From JACCZX01 sp963829995 (GTDB lineage: Bacteria; Pseudomonadota; Gammaproteobacteria; Burkholderiales; Burkholderiaceae_F), in NCBI GenBank assembly GCA_963829995.1, contig CAWHKW010000024.1:1-64000 (forward strand): DNA of 64,000 nt, read 5' to 3'. The notes beneath the pieces are model-generated. The model was not told the origin of the DNA and made no database searches. It was given only the letters and a program-made list of their open reading frames with translations. Made by a program: the position numbers and the translations under genes. How positions within the stretch are numbered: position 1 is the first letter of the stretch; each line of letters begins with the position of its first letter. This document shows, piece by piece, positions 8,195 through 16,461 of this stretch.

Positions 8195-9328
8195 GTGAAT
8201 CAACCCGCAATTCTTCGCAGGCTCGGTCCGATCAGCGTGCGGCAGTTCATGCGTGAATACTGGCAGCGCAAGCCGCTGTTGATTCGCGCCGCATTTCCAG
8301 ACTTTGTTCCACCGATCGATCGCGCGCGCCTGTTTCAACTTGCGCAGGATCCACAAGCCGAAAGCCGCCTTCTGACAGCGTTCGATCGGCGCCGATCATT
8401 GAAGCACGGACCGTTCCTTCGCCTGCCTCCTATCACGCGCAGGCGATGGACGCTGTTGGTACAGGGTGTGGATCTGCTCGATGATGCAGCTCGAAGCCTG
8501 CTGTCGCGCTTTCGCTTCGTGCCCGATGCGCGGCTCGACGATCTGATGGTGAGCTTCGCCACCGACGGTGGCGGCGTCGGGCCGCACGTCGATTCGTACG
8601 ATGTCTTTCTGCTGCAAGCGTTCGGGCGGCGACGCTGGCGACTCAGCCGCCAACGCAATCTTCGCGCGAAACCCGGCTCACCGATCAGCGTCGTTGAGGG
8701 CTTTCGAGCGTCAAGCGAATGGGTGCTCGATGCCGGCGACATGCTCTACCTGCCTCCGGGGATTGCGCACGAGGGCACCGCCATCGGTGAGTGCATGACG
8801 TATTCGATTGGATTCCGTGCGCCGAGTTACCAGCAGCTGCTCGAGCCCTGGTTCGCGGACTACGCCGAACATGCAGCTCCGCGGGGCCGATACGCCGATA
8901 TCAAAGCCGCCGCTGTAACACGGCCTGCAGCTTTGCCTCCAGGAATGACGCGACTGATTCACGCCGAGCTCGCACGCCACACGCCCGGCCGAAGCGACAC
9001 AGAACGCTTCCTGCTGCGACACATGAGCGAACCAAAAGCAACCACGGTGTTCGACGCACCGCAGGCGCCCCTGTCGCCGACTGCGTTTCAACGACGGGCT
9101 GCTTCGCGCGGGTTGCAGCTCGACCGCAGGACTCGAGTCATTTACTCCAAGGCAGCGATCGGCATCAACGGCGAGTGGACGACGCCGCCACCGCGTGCAA
9201 TGGCAACGCTGAAGACCTTCGCCGATCAGCGCGCGCTGTCTGCGCTGCAAGCGAAGCGCGCTCCCGCCTCCGCCTGGAAGCTGCTGCACGGCTGGTACAG
9301 AGCCGGCTGGATCGAGGTCGTCGATTAA
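8195..9328 (+). CDS. JmjC/cupin 2-oxoglutarate oxygenase, ribosomal protein uL16 arginine hydroxylase family (RoxA/YcfD-like)
   Basis: Fe(II)/2-oxoglutarate oxygenase; the E. coli relative hydroxylates an arginine of ribosomal protein L16. Visible are REYWQRKPLLIRAAF near residue 20, GPHVDSYDVFLLQAFG with the HxD iron pair near 128, LPPGIAHEGTAIG with the distal His near 188, and SIGFRAPSYQQLLEPW near 206, followed by the C-terminal winged-helix region. The GTG at 8195 (VNQPAILRRLG) is chosen because family homology begins there; the frame is open further upstream but would overlap slyD. It has 377 residues, the normal length. Confidence 0.88.
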   Translation: MNQPAILRRLGPISVRQFMREYWQRKPLLIRAAFPDFVPPIDRARLFQLAQDPQAESRLLTAFDRRRSLKHGPFLRLPPITRRRWTLLVQGVDLLDDAARSLLSRFRFVPDARLDDLMVSFATDGGGVGPHVDSYDVFLLQAFGRRRWRLSRQRNLRAKPGSPISVVEGFRASSEWVLDAGDMLYLPPGIAHEGTAIGECMTYSIGFRAPSYQQLLEPWFADYAEHAAPRGRYADIKAAAVTRPAALPPGMTRLIHAELARHTPGRSDTERFLLRHMSEPKATTVFDAPQAPLSPTAFQRRAASRGLQLDRRTRVIYSKAAIGINGEWTTPPPRAMATLKTFADQRALSALQAKRAPASAWKLLHGWYRAGWIEVVD

Positions 9329-9337
9329 GCTTTTGCG

Positions 9338-9862
9338 ATGGATCCTGAACAGCCATCCACAGCTCCTCCCACCCCGCCGGCCCCACAGCGGAGCCTGATC
9401 ACTTCGCGCGATGAGACGCATGCGGCCGTCTTGCGCACGATCGAAGTGGCGCAACGCCGCTTGCTGTGCCTGCACACCGACCTCTCGATATTCGACCTCT
9501 CGCGGACCGACGTCGTTGATCTGCTCGCCAAGTTCCTGCTCGCACACCGCACTGCACGGGCCAAGTTGCTGGTCGACGATGCCGTTTGGCTCGATACGCG
9601 TGCGGCCCGTTTGCGTGCTTTGCAGCAACGATTTCCGCTGGCGCTCGAAATGCGCGTTGCCTCACTCGATGACCCCGTCGGCGACGACGCGATGTTGATT
9701 GCCGACGACGGCAATGTTCTTGACATGCGACCGACTGCGCAGGCCCGTGGCGACCTGTGGCTCAACAACAAGCCGCACGCGCAGCCGCTGATCGCGGCGT
9801 TTGACCGGCGCTGGGAAGCGGCAGCGCATAACCTGCCGGTCGTGCCGTTGGGCTTGGGTTGA
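9338..9862 (+). CDS. conserved-looking hypothetical protein downstream of the JmjC gene
   Basis: A 174-residue protein with a Pro-rich N-terminus followed by an alpha/beta region (AVLRTIEVAQRRLLCLHTDL, AKLLVDDAVWLD, DDAMLIADDGNVLDMRP). The pattern of a phosphodiesterase- or PLD-like beta-alpha fold is suggested, but no HKD motif is present and I cannot name a family securely. It starts nine bases after the JmjC stop, so both are likely on one mRNA. No signal peptide or membrane segment is seen. Confidence 0.6.
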   Translation: MDPEQPSTAPPTPPAPQRSLITSRDETHAAVLRTIEVAQRRLLCLHTDLSIFDLSRTDVVDLLAKFLLAHRTARAKLLVDDAVWLDTRAARLRALQQRFPLALEMRVASLDDPVGDDAMLIADDGNVLDMRPTAQARGDLWLNNKPHAQPLIAAFDRRWEAAAHNLPVVPLGLG

Positions 9863-9914
9863 GTGCGGGCGACAGCTGGCATCGATCTTGCTCAGGTGGA
9901 GACGACTGCGCGGA

Positions 9915-9920
9915 TATACT
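9915..9920 (+). promoter_or_regulatory. candidate -10 box of the lipoprotein gene
   Basis: TATACT at 9915-9920 matches five of six consensus positions and lies about 70 bases before the ATG at 9991. The best -35 nearby, TTGCTC at 9888-9893, is 21 bases away, which is too far for a strong promoter, so the call is tentative. Confidence 0.35.
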
Positions 9921-9990
9921 CGCGAGCAGTTTCACCACAACCAACCAAAACACACACCGTTACCGGATAACCATGAAGGGTTCGTACAAA

Positions 9991-10287
9991 ATGAATAAGT
10001 CGCTCTTGCTCGCTTCGATGATGGTCGTTGCGCTTGCCGCCTGCAGCAAAGATCCGGTACCCCCACCGGCTCCGGCGCCCGCTCCGGCCCCAGCGCCGAC
10101 GCCGGCACCGGCGCCAGCTCCAGCACCTGCCCCAACGACTGCACCGTCCACGACCTCGTCGGCGCCCGCCGATTCGATGAAAATGGATGCGATGAAGACA
10201 AACCCGGTCGAAGACGCGAACAAGGCCGCGGCAGCTACTGCGGTTGAGGACGCCAACAAGAAGGCGCAGCCTGCAGTGAAGCCGTAA
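9991..10287 (+). CDS. small Pro/Ala-rich lipoprotein, unknown function
   Basis: A 98-residue secreted protein. Lys-rich start MNKSLLLASMMVVALAAC carries a lipobox LAAC with the lipidated Cys at residue 18. The mature part begins SKDPVPPP, then runs into about 30 residues of alternating Pro and Ala, a TTAPSTTSSAPA linker and a tail in which VEDANKAAAATAVEDANKK repeats VEDANK. The start at 9991 has GAAGGG ten bases upstream; an ATG at 9973 in frame is less well placed. A clear terminator follows. The extended Pro-Ala stretch could span the periplasm or be a flexible tether; no specific function is recognised. Confidence 0.8.
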   Translation: MNKSLLLASMMVVALAACSKDPVPPPAPAPAPAPAPTPAPAPAPAPAPTTAPSTTSSAPADSMKMDAMKTNPVEDANKAAAATAVEDANKKAQPAVKP

Positions 10288-10300
10288 TAAGAAATGTTCC

Positions 10301-10332
10301 AAAAAAGAGCCGGCGCATGCCGGCTTTTTTTT
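10301..10332. terminator. bidirectional rho-independent terminator
   Basis: Stem AGCCGGC (10308-10314) and GCCGGCT (10319-10325) with a GCAT loop is followed by eight T on the plus strand and preceded by six A, so it can end transcription of the lipoprotein gene and of the minus-strand MBL gene that ends at 10340. Confidence 0.9.
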
Positions 10333-10339
10333 GGCGACG

Positions 10340-11116
10340 CTAAACAGCACGCCAGGCGAGCCCGTCGTCCTGATCCGCCACCGCGATTTCGCTTACCTGG
10401 CAGTCCAGCGCTACGGAAAGCGCGAGCTGAGCCAGAAACGGCGTGTTGTTGGCTTTCGACAGGTGAGCAGCGGCAATCCATTCCAGCCGGCTGCAATCGA
10501 GCTTCCGCAGGATTTTCGCCGCCTGATTGTTCGAAAGGTGTCCGAGTGCGCCGCCGATGCGGGTCTTCAGGAAATGCGGATACGAGCCCGAGTGCAGCAT
10601 CGTCTCGTCATGGTTGCATTCGAGCAGCAACGCATGAACGCGGCTTAGCGCGCGCACGATGATGTCGCTGCACTGCCCGGCATCCGTCAACAGCCCCGCT
10701 CGCCGATCGCCGTCGGTAAACACGAACTGCAGCGGCTCGGACGCATCGTGCGGAACCGCATACGGATCGATTGCGAGCGGCCCGATCTCGACCCGCGAGC
10801 CGGCGCGGATGACATGCAGCTCGACACCACTGTCCTGAAGGCCGGACGCGTGCGCAGTGCCGCGCGAGCAGTAAACGGGAATCCCTGCCTTACAGGCAAA
10901 CCGCGCAACTCCACCTGCGTGATCCGAGTGTTCGTGCGTGACTATGATCGCGTCGATGTCGCGTAGCGACAGACCGGTGCGTTCGAGGCGGCGACCCAGC
11001 TGCTTGACGTTGAAACCGTTGTCGACCAGGACGCGGGTGAAGAACAAGCCATCGCGCGCTTCGACGACCAACGCGTTGCCACCGCTGCCGGAGCCCAGGC
11101 TGCAAACGCGCAGCAC
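10340..11116 (-). CDS. MBL-fold metallohydrolase (YycJ/WalJ-like)
   Basis: A 258-residue metallo-beta-lactamase-fold hydrolase. The start VCSLGSGSGGNALVVEA and the zinc motif VTHEHSDHAGG near residue 59 are characteristic of the YycJ branch, with VPHDASEPLQFVF near 120, DAGQCSD near 146 and AAHLSKANNTP near 219. YycJ relatives are thought to be nucleases acting in DNA metabolism, but the substrate here is unknown. It directly follows bamC with no gap in a long minus-strand run. Confidence 0.82.
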   Translation of the reverse strand: MLRVCSLGSGSGGNALVVEARDGLFFTRVLVDNGFNVKQLGRRLERTGLSLRDIDAIIVTHEHSDHAGGVARFACKAGIPVYCSRGTAHASGLQDSGVELHVIRAGSRVEIGPLAIDPYAVPHDASEPLQFVFTDGDRRAGLLTDAGQCSDIIVRALSRVHALLLECNHDETMLHSGSYPHFLKTRIGGALGHLSNNQAAKILRKLDCSRLEWIAAAHLSKANNTPFLAQLALSVALDCQVSEIAVADQDDGLAWRAV

Positions 11117-12301
11117 TTACCGCAATTGCTCGTTCAGCAAATTCAGTATGCGGTCTCCGGTGGGCGAACGCTCGGGCTTGCCCGTCGAATCAAACACCTG
11201 CACATCGGTCTTCGTATTGCTCTGGCTAAGTACGCCGACGCGGTACTGCGGCGCTTGAATCGGCTTTTCCTTACCGAAAAGCTTGCTGAAAAAGCCTTGC
11301 TCGGATTTGGCTTTGGCTTCGAAGTCCGGATCCAGATAGCGCACGAAGTAAAACCCTTTCGCACGATCACGATCTTCGACCGTAAATCCGCCGCGGTCGA
11401 GCGCCAGCCCAACACGGCGCCACGCGCGGTCAAAAGCTTCGTCGACTTCGAGTCGCTCGAGGCGCCCATCGCTCGCCGTCACCAGGCGCGCTATCTGCGG
11501 CGCCGCCGACGGTGCTGCAGCGCCTGCCGCAGTGGCACCTGTCGCTCCGGCGCCGGACGCACTCGCTGTCACGACGCGCTTCGTCGGCTCTTCGAATCGA
11601 ACCAGCAGTCGCTGCAACATCTCGGCTTCCAGCTCAGGATCGGACGCGCGCGGCTGCCACACGGTGCGGTCCTGCTGCGGGTTGGCGTAGACCTCCTCCA
11701 TGCCGCGGTGACTGATGTAGATCTCGGACGTGCCTTGCCCGGTGCGCTCGATTCGCGCGCGGTATTTGTCTTGTTCGTTCGTCGAGTAGACAGAATCGAG
11801 TACACGGCCGAGCGTGCGGCGAATGATGTCCTGCGGCAGCTTGGCGCGGTTTTCCGCCCAGTTGGTTTCGAGCACGCCGGCGTTCGGATCCGCTTTTTCT
11901 ACTTTGAGTCCTATGCTCGGCCAGAACTCGACCAACACCGGCCATGCTTTCTCGGGCGGCAGATTGACCGCGAGCCAGCGCTGATTGCCTTGCCTTTCAA
12001 GCTTCGCTACCGCACCCGCCGGCACGACAGGAGCGCCGGTGGCAACCGGTCCAGCGCTGGGGCGCTGCCCCTGGCCCGATGCAGTGATCGTTTGCGGGCG
12101 ATCCGGCACCAGGAAGCGCTCGTCGCGCGGCAATTGCGACAGGTCGGGCGGAACTTCAAGCGGCTGTCGCGTCTGGGCGGTTTCGTACTGCACCTTGTCC
12201 GACGTAAAAAGACTTCCAGTCCAGGAGCAGCCCGCAAGCAACGTCGCCGCCAGCGTTCCTGCTACCGCTGCGACGTTGCGCGCGCTATTTGATCGACTCA
12301 T
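11117..12301 (-). CDS. bamC: outer membrane assembly lipoprotein BamC
   Basis: Lipoprotein subunit of the BAM complex, which inserts beta-barrel proteins into the outer membrane. The signal sequence ends in LLAGC, putting the lipidated Cys near residue 25, and is followed by the unstructured segment with QPLEVPPDLSQLP that contacts BamD, then two helix-grip domains (GNQRWLAVNLPPEKAWPVL near residue 100; LERLEVDEAFDRAWRRVG near 280) separated by an Ala/Gly/Thr linker. It has 394 residues. The ATG at 12301 begins MSRSNSARN and overlaps the end of dapA by 17 bases, as expected for coupled translation. Confidence 0.9.
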   Translation of the reverse strand: MSRSNSARNVAAVAGTLAATLLAGCSWTGSLFTSDKVQYETAQTRQPLEVPPDLSQLPRDERFLVPDRPQTITASGQGQRPSAGPVATGAPVVPAGAVAKLERQGNQRWLAVNLPPEKAWPVLVEFWPSIGLKVEKADPNAGVLETNWAENRAKLPQDIIRRTLGRVLDSVYSTNEQDKYRARIERTGQGTSEIYISHRGMEEVYANPQQDRTVWQPRASDPELEAEMLQRLLVRFEEPTKRVVTASASGAGATGATAAGAAAPSAAPQIARLVTASDGRLERLEVDEAFDRAWRRVGLALDRGGFTVEDRDRAKGFYFVRYLDPDFEAKAKSEQGFFSKLFGKEKPIQAPQYRVGVLSQSNTKTDVQVFDSTGKPERSPTGDRILNLLNEQLR

Positions 12302-13196
12302 GTTCCAACTCCTGCAACGAACTCCAGCATCCGGCTTCCTGTAGTGCACCGTGGACCACGGCTTCGTTTTGTTTGGAAAGCGGCACCAGCGGCAGCCGTA
12401 TACCGGCTCCGATGCGTCCCGCTTTTGCCAACGCCCACTTGACCGGAATGGGATTCGGCTCAACGAACAGCTTGAAATGCAATGGCAACAACTGCGCATT
12501 GATCCGGCGCGCACGCTTCAGATCACCCGCCAGCGCTGCGGCACACAGCTCTGACATCTGGCGCGGCGCGACGTTCGCCGTGACCGAAATCACCCCGTGG
12601 CCACCAAGCAGCATCAGCGCAAGCGCAGTGTCGTCGTTACCGCTGTACAGCCCAAAATCAGCGGGCAGATGCTTCAACAGTTCCGCCCCGCGCGCCAGGT
12701 CGCTCGTTGCATCCTTCAGCCCGACGATTCCTGGCACCTGCGACAGCCGCAACGTGGTCTCAGTGCTTAGATCGGCGACGGTGCGGCCCGGCACGTTGTA
12801 CAGAATGACCGGCAAATCGACCGTTTCGGCGATCTTGCGGAAGTGACGGTACAAGCCTTCCTGCGTGGGCTTGTTGTAGTACGGGACGACCTGCAACGTC
12901 GCGTCCGCACCCACTTGCTTCGCATGCCGCGTCAATTCGATCGCTTCGGCCGTCGAATTGCCGCCGGTGCCGGCGATCACCGGAACGCGCCCGCGCGCCG
13001 CTTCCACCGCGACCTTGATCAGCTCACCATGCTCACCGGGTGTGACTGTCGGCGATTCGCCCGTAGTGCCCACCGCGACGATCGCACTTGTTCCTTCCGC
13101 AACATGCCAATCGATCAGGCGGCGATAGGCGTCAAAGTCGAGCGAACCGTCGTCGTGCATCGGCGAAATGATGGCGACGAGACTTCCTCTGATCAT
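12285..13196 (-). CDS. dapA: 4-hydroxy-tetrahydrodipicolinate synthase
   Basis: Condenses pyruvate with aspartate semialdehyde in the lysine/diaminopimelate pathway. The 303-residue TIM barrel shows GTTGESPTV near residue 43, YYNKPTQEGLYRHF near 105, YNVPGRT near 132 with the proton-relay Tyr, and VGLKDAT near 157 with the Schiff-base Lys. The order dapA-bamC with overlapping ends is common in Burkholderiales. Nothing unusual is seen. Confidence 0.95.
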   Translation of the reverse strand: MIRGSLVAIISPMHDDGSLDFDAYRRLIDWHVAEGTSAIVAVGTTGESPTVTPGEHGELIKVAVEAARGRVPVIAGTGGNSTAEAIELTRHAKQVGADATLQVVPYYNKPTQEGLYRHFRKIAETVDLPVILYNVPGRTVADLSTETTLRLSQVPGIVGLKDATSDLARGAELLKHLPADFGLYSGNDDTALALMLLGGHGVISVTANVAPRQMSELCAAALAGDLKRARRINAQLLPLHFKLFVEPNPIPVKWALAKAGRIGAGIRLPLVPLSKQNEAVVHGALQEAGCWSSLQELEHESIK

Positions 13197-13268
13197 GGCG
13201 GGCGGCTTCGCTTTTCGGTTGTAAAAGTAGCGCGGGATTCTACAGGTGAGAGACGCGCGAAACGACCG

Positions 13269-13820
13269 TTACAGATGGCATTTCTCCGCAGACAGGACGG
13301 CGGCGACGTCGCCCTTGCGCGCAGCGATCCGCTGCACCATCGCGCGCTTCGGCTGCGCTGTGAAACCGTCTTCGAACGCGAGCACGCGCATGTCCGTGCC
13401 AAAAGCAACCAGCAACTCGCGTGGACGCAGCAGGTAATCGGGATTGCTCGGCCGGCCGAACTCGGCATTGCCGGCCGCGAACGTTTCGTACACCAACAGG
13501 CCGCCCGGGGCGAGTGCTCGTTTCAGCGCGGGGAAAAGCGGGCGATGCAGATAGTTGGTAACGACGATCGCGTCGAACGTCTTGTTACCCAGGGGCCACT
13601 CATTCACTTCCAGATCAGCCTGAACAAATTCGACGTTCGGCTCATTCGCCAACGCTTGCGCCGATGCAGGATCACGATCCACCGCGGTAACTCTGCAGCC
13701 GCGCTCGGCTAACAAACGCGCATGACGGCCGCTGCCACACGCCACATCCAATACGGAGCTTCCTGCGCCCAGGTGAGCCGTCCATCGGACCACCCACGCC
13801 GAAGGTGCGTCAGCGGTCAC
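13269..13820 (-). CDS. class I SAM-dependent methyltransferase
   Basis: A 183-residue Rossmann methyltransferase of unknown substrate. Motif I is VLDVACGSGRHARLLAERG near residue 21, followed by VTAVDRDPASA, VEFVQADLE and FDAIVVTNYLHRPLFP, then GGLLVYETFA. The GTG at 13820 overlaps the trpS stop as GTGA, implying coupled translation. The frame is open far upstream, but only because trpS is frameshifted; this part is a separate protein. Confidence 0.85.
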   Translation of the reverse strand: MTADAPSAWVVRWTAHLGAGSSVLDVACGSGRHARLLAERGCRVTAVDRDPASAQALANEPNVEFVQADLEVNEWPLGNKTFDAIVVTNYLHRPLFPALKRALAPGGLLVYETFAAGNAEFGRPSNPDYLLRPRELLVAFGTDMRVLAFEDGFTAQPKRAMVQRIAARKGDVAAVLSAEKCHL

Positions 13821-15023
13821 CGATCGCGCACCAGCCCCATTGCCTGCCGCACCTCGCGCATCGTTTCTCCTGCCATCGCGCGCGCCCTGACGCAGCCCTC
13901 GGTCACGATGTCGCGCACAAGCTTCGGATCGTCCAGATAATGCTGTGCGCGTTCGCGCAGCGGCGCGAGCTCGCGCACGATGGCATCGATCACCGGCTGC
14001 TTGCATTCCAGGCAGCCGATGCCGGCGGTGCGGCAACCGGTTTGTACCCATTGTTTGGTGGCGTCGTCGGAGTACACCAGAGTGCAACGGCCACACCGGG
14101 CATTTCTCGGGCTCGCCCGGATCGCTGCGCCGCACGCGCGCCGGGTCGGTCGGCATCGTGCGAATTTTCTTCGCAACCGCTTCAGGCTCTTCGCGCAGCG
14201 CAATCGTGTTGTTGTAGCTCTTCGACATCTTTTGCCCGTCCAGCCCGGGCATCTTCGACACCTTGGTCAGCAGTGCGGCGGGCTCGGCCAGAATGACGCG
14301 GTGCGCGCCTTCGGCGTACCCGAACAAGCGCTCGCGATCTTGGAGCGGTAGATCCGAGGCCGTGTCAATCAATGCGCGCGCCTGCAGCAGCAAATCCGCG
14401 CCGCCTTCCTGCTGATAGCACGCTCGAAGCTCGGCAAAGCGTTTCGCGTTGGCGCCAAGCTTGCGCACAGCGGCCTTCGCCTTCGCCTCGAAATCGGGCT
14501 CGGCGCCGAAGACGTGGTTGAAACGACGCGCAATTTCGCGCGTCATCTCGATGTGCGGCACCTGGTCTTCGCCCACCGGCACCATCGTCGAGCGGTAGAT
14601 CAGGATGTCGGCCGCCTGCATCAGCGGATAGCCGAGAAATCCGTATGTCGACAGATCACGATCGGATAACTTTTCCTGCTGATCCTTGTAGGTCGGCACA
14701 CGTTCCAACCAGCCCAGCGGCGTCACCATCGACAGCAGCAGGAAGAGCTCCGCGTGCTCGGGCACGCGCGACTGAATGAAGATCGTCGCTTTTGCTGGAT
14801 CGATGCCGGCGGCAAGCCAGTCGATCACCATGTCCCACGCGTCGTCGGTGATCTTTTGCGTTTGCTCGTAATGCGTCGTCAACGCGTGCCAGTCGGCAAC
14901 GAAGAACAGGCACGGATATTCGTCCTGCAGCCGCACCCAGTTTTTCAGCGCGCCGTGGTAGTGGCCGATGTGCATCGCACCCGTCGGGCGCATGCCGGAT
15001 AGCACGCGATCGGGAAACAGCAT
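13817..15023 (-). CDS. trpS: tryptophanyl-tRNA synthetase, with one frameshift
   Basis: Class I aminoacyl-tRNA synthetase charging tRNA-Trp. The N-terminal part carries the HIGH-type motif GAMHIGHYHG near residue 15 and the KMSKS loop DGQKMSKSYNN near residue 200. The frame breaks after EPEKCPVWPLH near 14078-14084, where one extra base is needed to reach VYSDDATKQWV in the next frame, which continues to MGLVRDR and the stop at 13817. Total length of about 400 residues is normal for the long betaproteobacterial form. As trpS is essential, sequence error is likelier than loss. The start ATG 15023 (MLFPDRVLSGMRPTG) fits the family. Confidence 0.9.
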
Positions 15024-15040
15024 CACGAAAAAAGCCGCAT

Positions 15041-15670
15041 CTATGAAAACAAACGAACGATGGCCTCGCCGACCGCCAGAAACGGCTGCAGCACAACGTT
15101 CAGGGTTTGAGTCACCAGCAGGCCGATGATGATGAAAAGTCCGAACGGCTCGATGCGCGAATACGCGTTCGACAGATTGCGCGGCAGCAGCCCGGCGACG
15201 ATGCGTCCACCGTCGAGCGGCGGGATCGGCAACAGGTTCAGCGCCATGAACACGAGATTGACCTGCACTCCCGCGCGCGCCACTTCGAGAAAGAACTGCT
15301 CCTGGACGCCGGCCATCTGCAGGACGCGAAACAGGAGCGCCCACAGAATCGCCATCACGAGGTTCACCGCCGGCCCCGCGGCAGCAACCCAGATCATGTC
15401 GCGCTTGGGCCGCCGCAAACTCGACCAATCAACCGGCACCGGCTTGGCCCAGCCAAACATGAAGCCGGTCAGGATCACCATGCCGAGCGGAATCGCGATC
15501 GTGCCCAGCGGGTCGATGTGCTTGATCGGATTCAATGTGACGCGGCCGAGTACATAGGCGGTGTTGTCGCCGAACATGCGCGCCACGTAACCATGCGACG
15601 CCTCGTGCACTGTGATCGCGAACAGCACCGGGATCGCGTACACCGCGATCGCCTGCATTACATTTTCCAT
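15041..15670 (-). CDS. site-2 protease family membrane protein (peptidase M50)
   Basis: A 209-residue zinc metalloprotease-like membrane protein. The HExxH site is VHEASHG near residue 22, inside the first hydrophobic segment, and the second metal motif is NLLPIPPLDGGRI near residue 144; MFGDNTAYVLGRVTLNPIKH between them is typical of the Rv0359/YwhC-type branch. Four to five membrane segments are likely. Substrates of this branch are mostly unknown. It sits 17 bases upstream of trpS in the same operon. Confidence 0.87.
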   Translation of the reverse strand: MENVMQAIAVYAIPVLFAITVHEASHGYVARMFGDNTAYVLGRVTLNPIKHIDPLGTIAIPLGMVILTGFMFGWAKPVPVDWSSLRRPKRDMIWVAAAGPAVNLVMAILWALLFRVLQMAGVQEQFFLEVARAGVQVNLVFMALNLLPIPPLDGGRIVAGLLPRNLSNAYSRIEPFGLFIIIGLLVTQTLNVVLQPFLAVGEAIVRLFS

Positions 15671-15685
15671 TGAATCGAGTCTAGC

Positions 15686-15751
15686 TAGTAATGCGCTCCT
15701 CGTGTACGCGACCGCTGCCGCGGTCGCACGTGCACTCGTCAGCGATTAGTG
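15686..15751. repeat. imperfect palindrome between the site-2 protease and Sua5/YciO genes
   Basis: A perfect core GCGACCGC (15708-15715), loop TGCC, GCGGTCGC (15720-15727) is continued outwards by imperfect pairing to about 15686 and 15751. A second hairpin, GCTCC-CTTC-GGAGC, lies at 15758-15771. No T tract follows, so a terminator role is unproven. The rest of 15671-15830 holds no gene that I can see. Confidence 0.6.
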
Positions 15752-15830
15752 AGGCGCGCTCCCTTCGGAGCGGCCGCGCGTACGCGCGCAGTACAACAGC
15801 AGGGGACTCATCGCCCGCACGCCGCGTTCG

Positions 15831-16454
15831 TTAAAGACCTAAAGCTGCGATATCGCCGCGGCCTTGACGTACCAGCACGGCTTCTGGACCAGTGAGATCG
15901 ACGATCGTCGTCGGCTGCACGCCGCAGGCACCCGCGTCGAGAACAAAGTCGATCAAATGATCGAGCCGCTCGCGAATGTGTCCGCCTTCGTTCAACGGTA
16001 GCTCATCGCCCGGCAATTGAAGGGTCGTCGTCAGCAGCGGCTGCCCGAGTACATCGAGCAATCCCAGCGCAACTCGGTGATCGGGCACTCTCAACCCGAT
16101 CGTCTTGCGCGACGGGTGCGACAGACGGCGCGGCACTTCCTTGGTCGCTTCGAGAATCAGCGTGTACGGCCCGGGCGTTGCATTCTTCAGCAACCGGTAG
16201 CGGCGGTTGTCGACCTTGGCGTATTGCCCGATGTCTGACAAATCGCGGCACATCAACGTCAGCAGATGCCGCTCGTCGATGCGGCGAATCGCGCGTATGC
16301 GATCGACCGCGGCGCGGTCGTCCAGATGACACGCGAGTGCATAACACGAGTCGGTAGGGATCGCGCCGACGCCGCCATGATCGAGAATCTGCGCGGCCTG
16401 CCGCAGCAGGCGCACCTGCGGGTCGATTGGGTGAATCGAAAATAGTTGCGCCAC
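15831..16454 (-). CDS. Sua5/YciO/YrdC-domain protein (threonylcarbamoyl-AMP synthase family)
   Basis: A 207-residue YrdC-fold protein. GGVGAIPTDSCYALACH near residue 27 and the LLKNATPGPYTLILEAT segment near 88 are the ATP/substrate site, and RKTIGLRVPDH near 117 follows. Members either make threonylcarbamoyl-AMP for the t6A modification of tRNA (TsaC) or, as YciO, have a less certain role; this sequence looks closer to the YciO branch. It precedes the site-2 protease and follows the PHP phosphatase by seven bases. Confidence 0.85.
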   Translation of the reverse strand: MAQLFSIHPIDPQVRLLRQAAQILDHGGVGAIPTDSCYALACHLDDRAAVDRIRAIRRIDERHLLTLMCRDLSDIGQYAKVDNRRYRLLKNATPGPYTLILEATKEVPRRLSHPSRKTIGLRVPDHRVALGLLDVLGQPLLTTTLQLPGDELPLNEGGHIRERLDHLIDFVLDAGACGVQPTTIVDLTGPEAVLVRQGRGDIAALGL

Positions 16455-16461
16455 CGCGCGG

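Noticed and set aside
13269..15428. A single 719-residue protein
   Set aside because: It joins out-of-frame upstream sequence, the N-terminal part of trpS, a nonsense stretch and the methyltransferase. The frame is continuous only because of the trpS frameshift.
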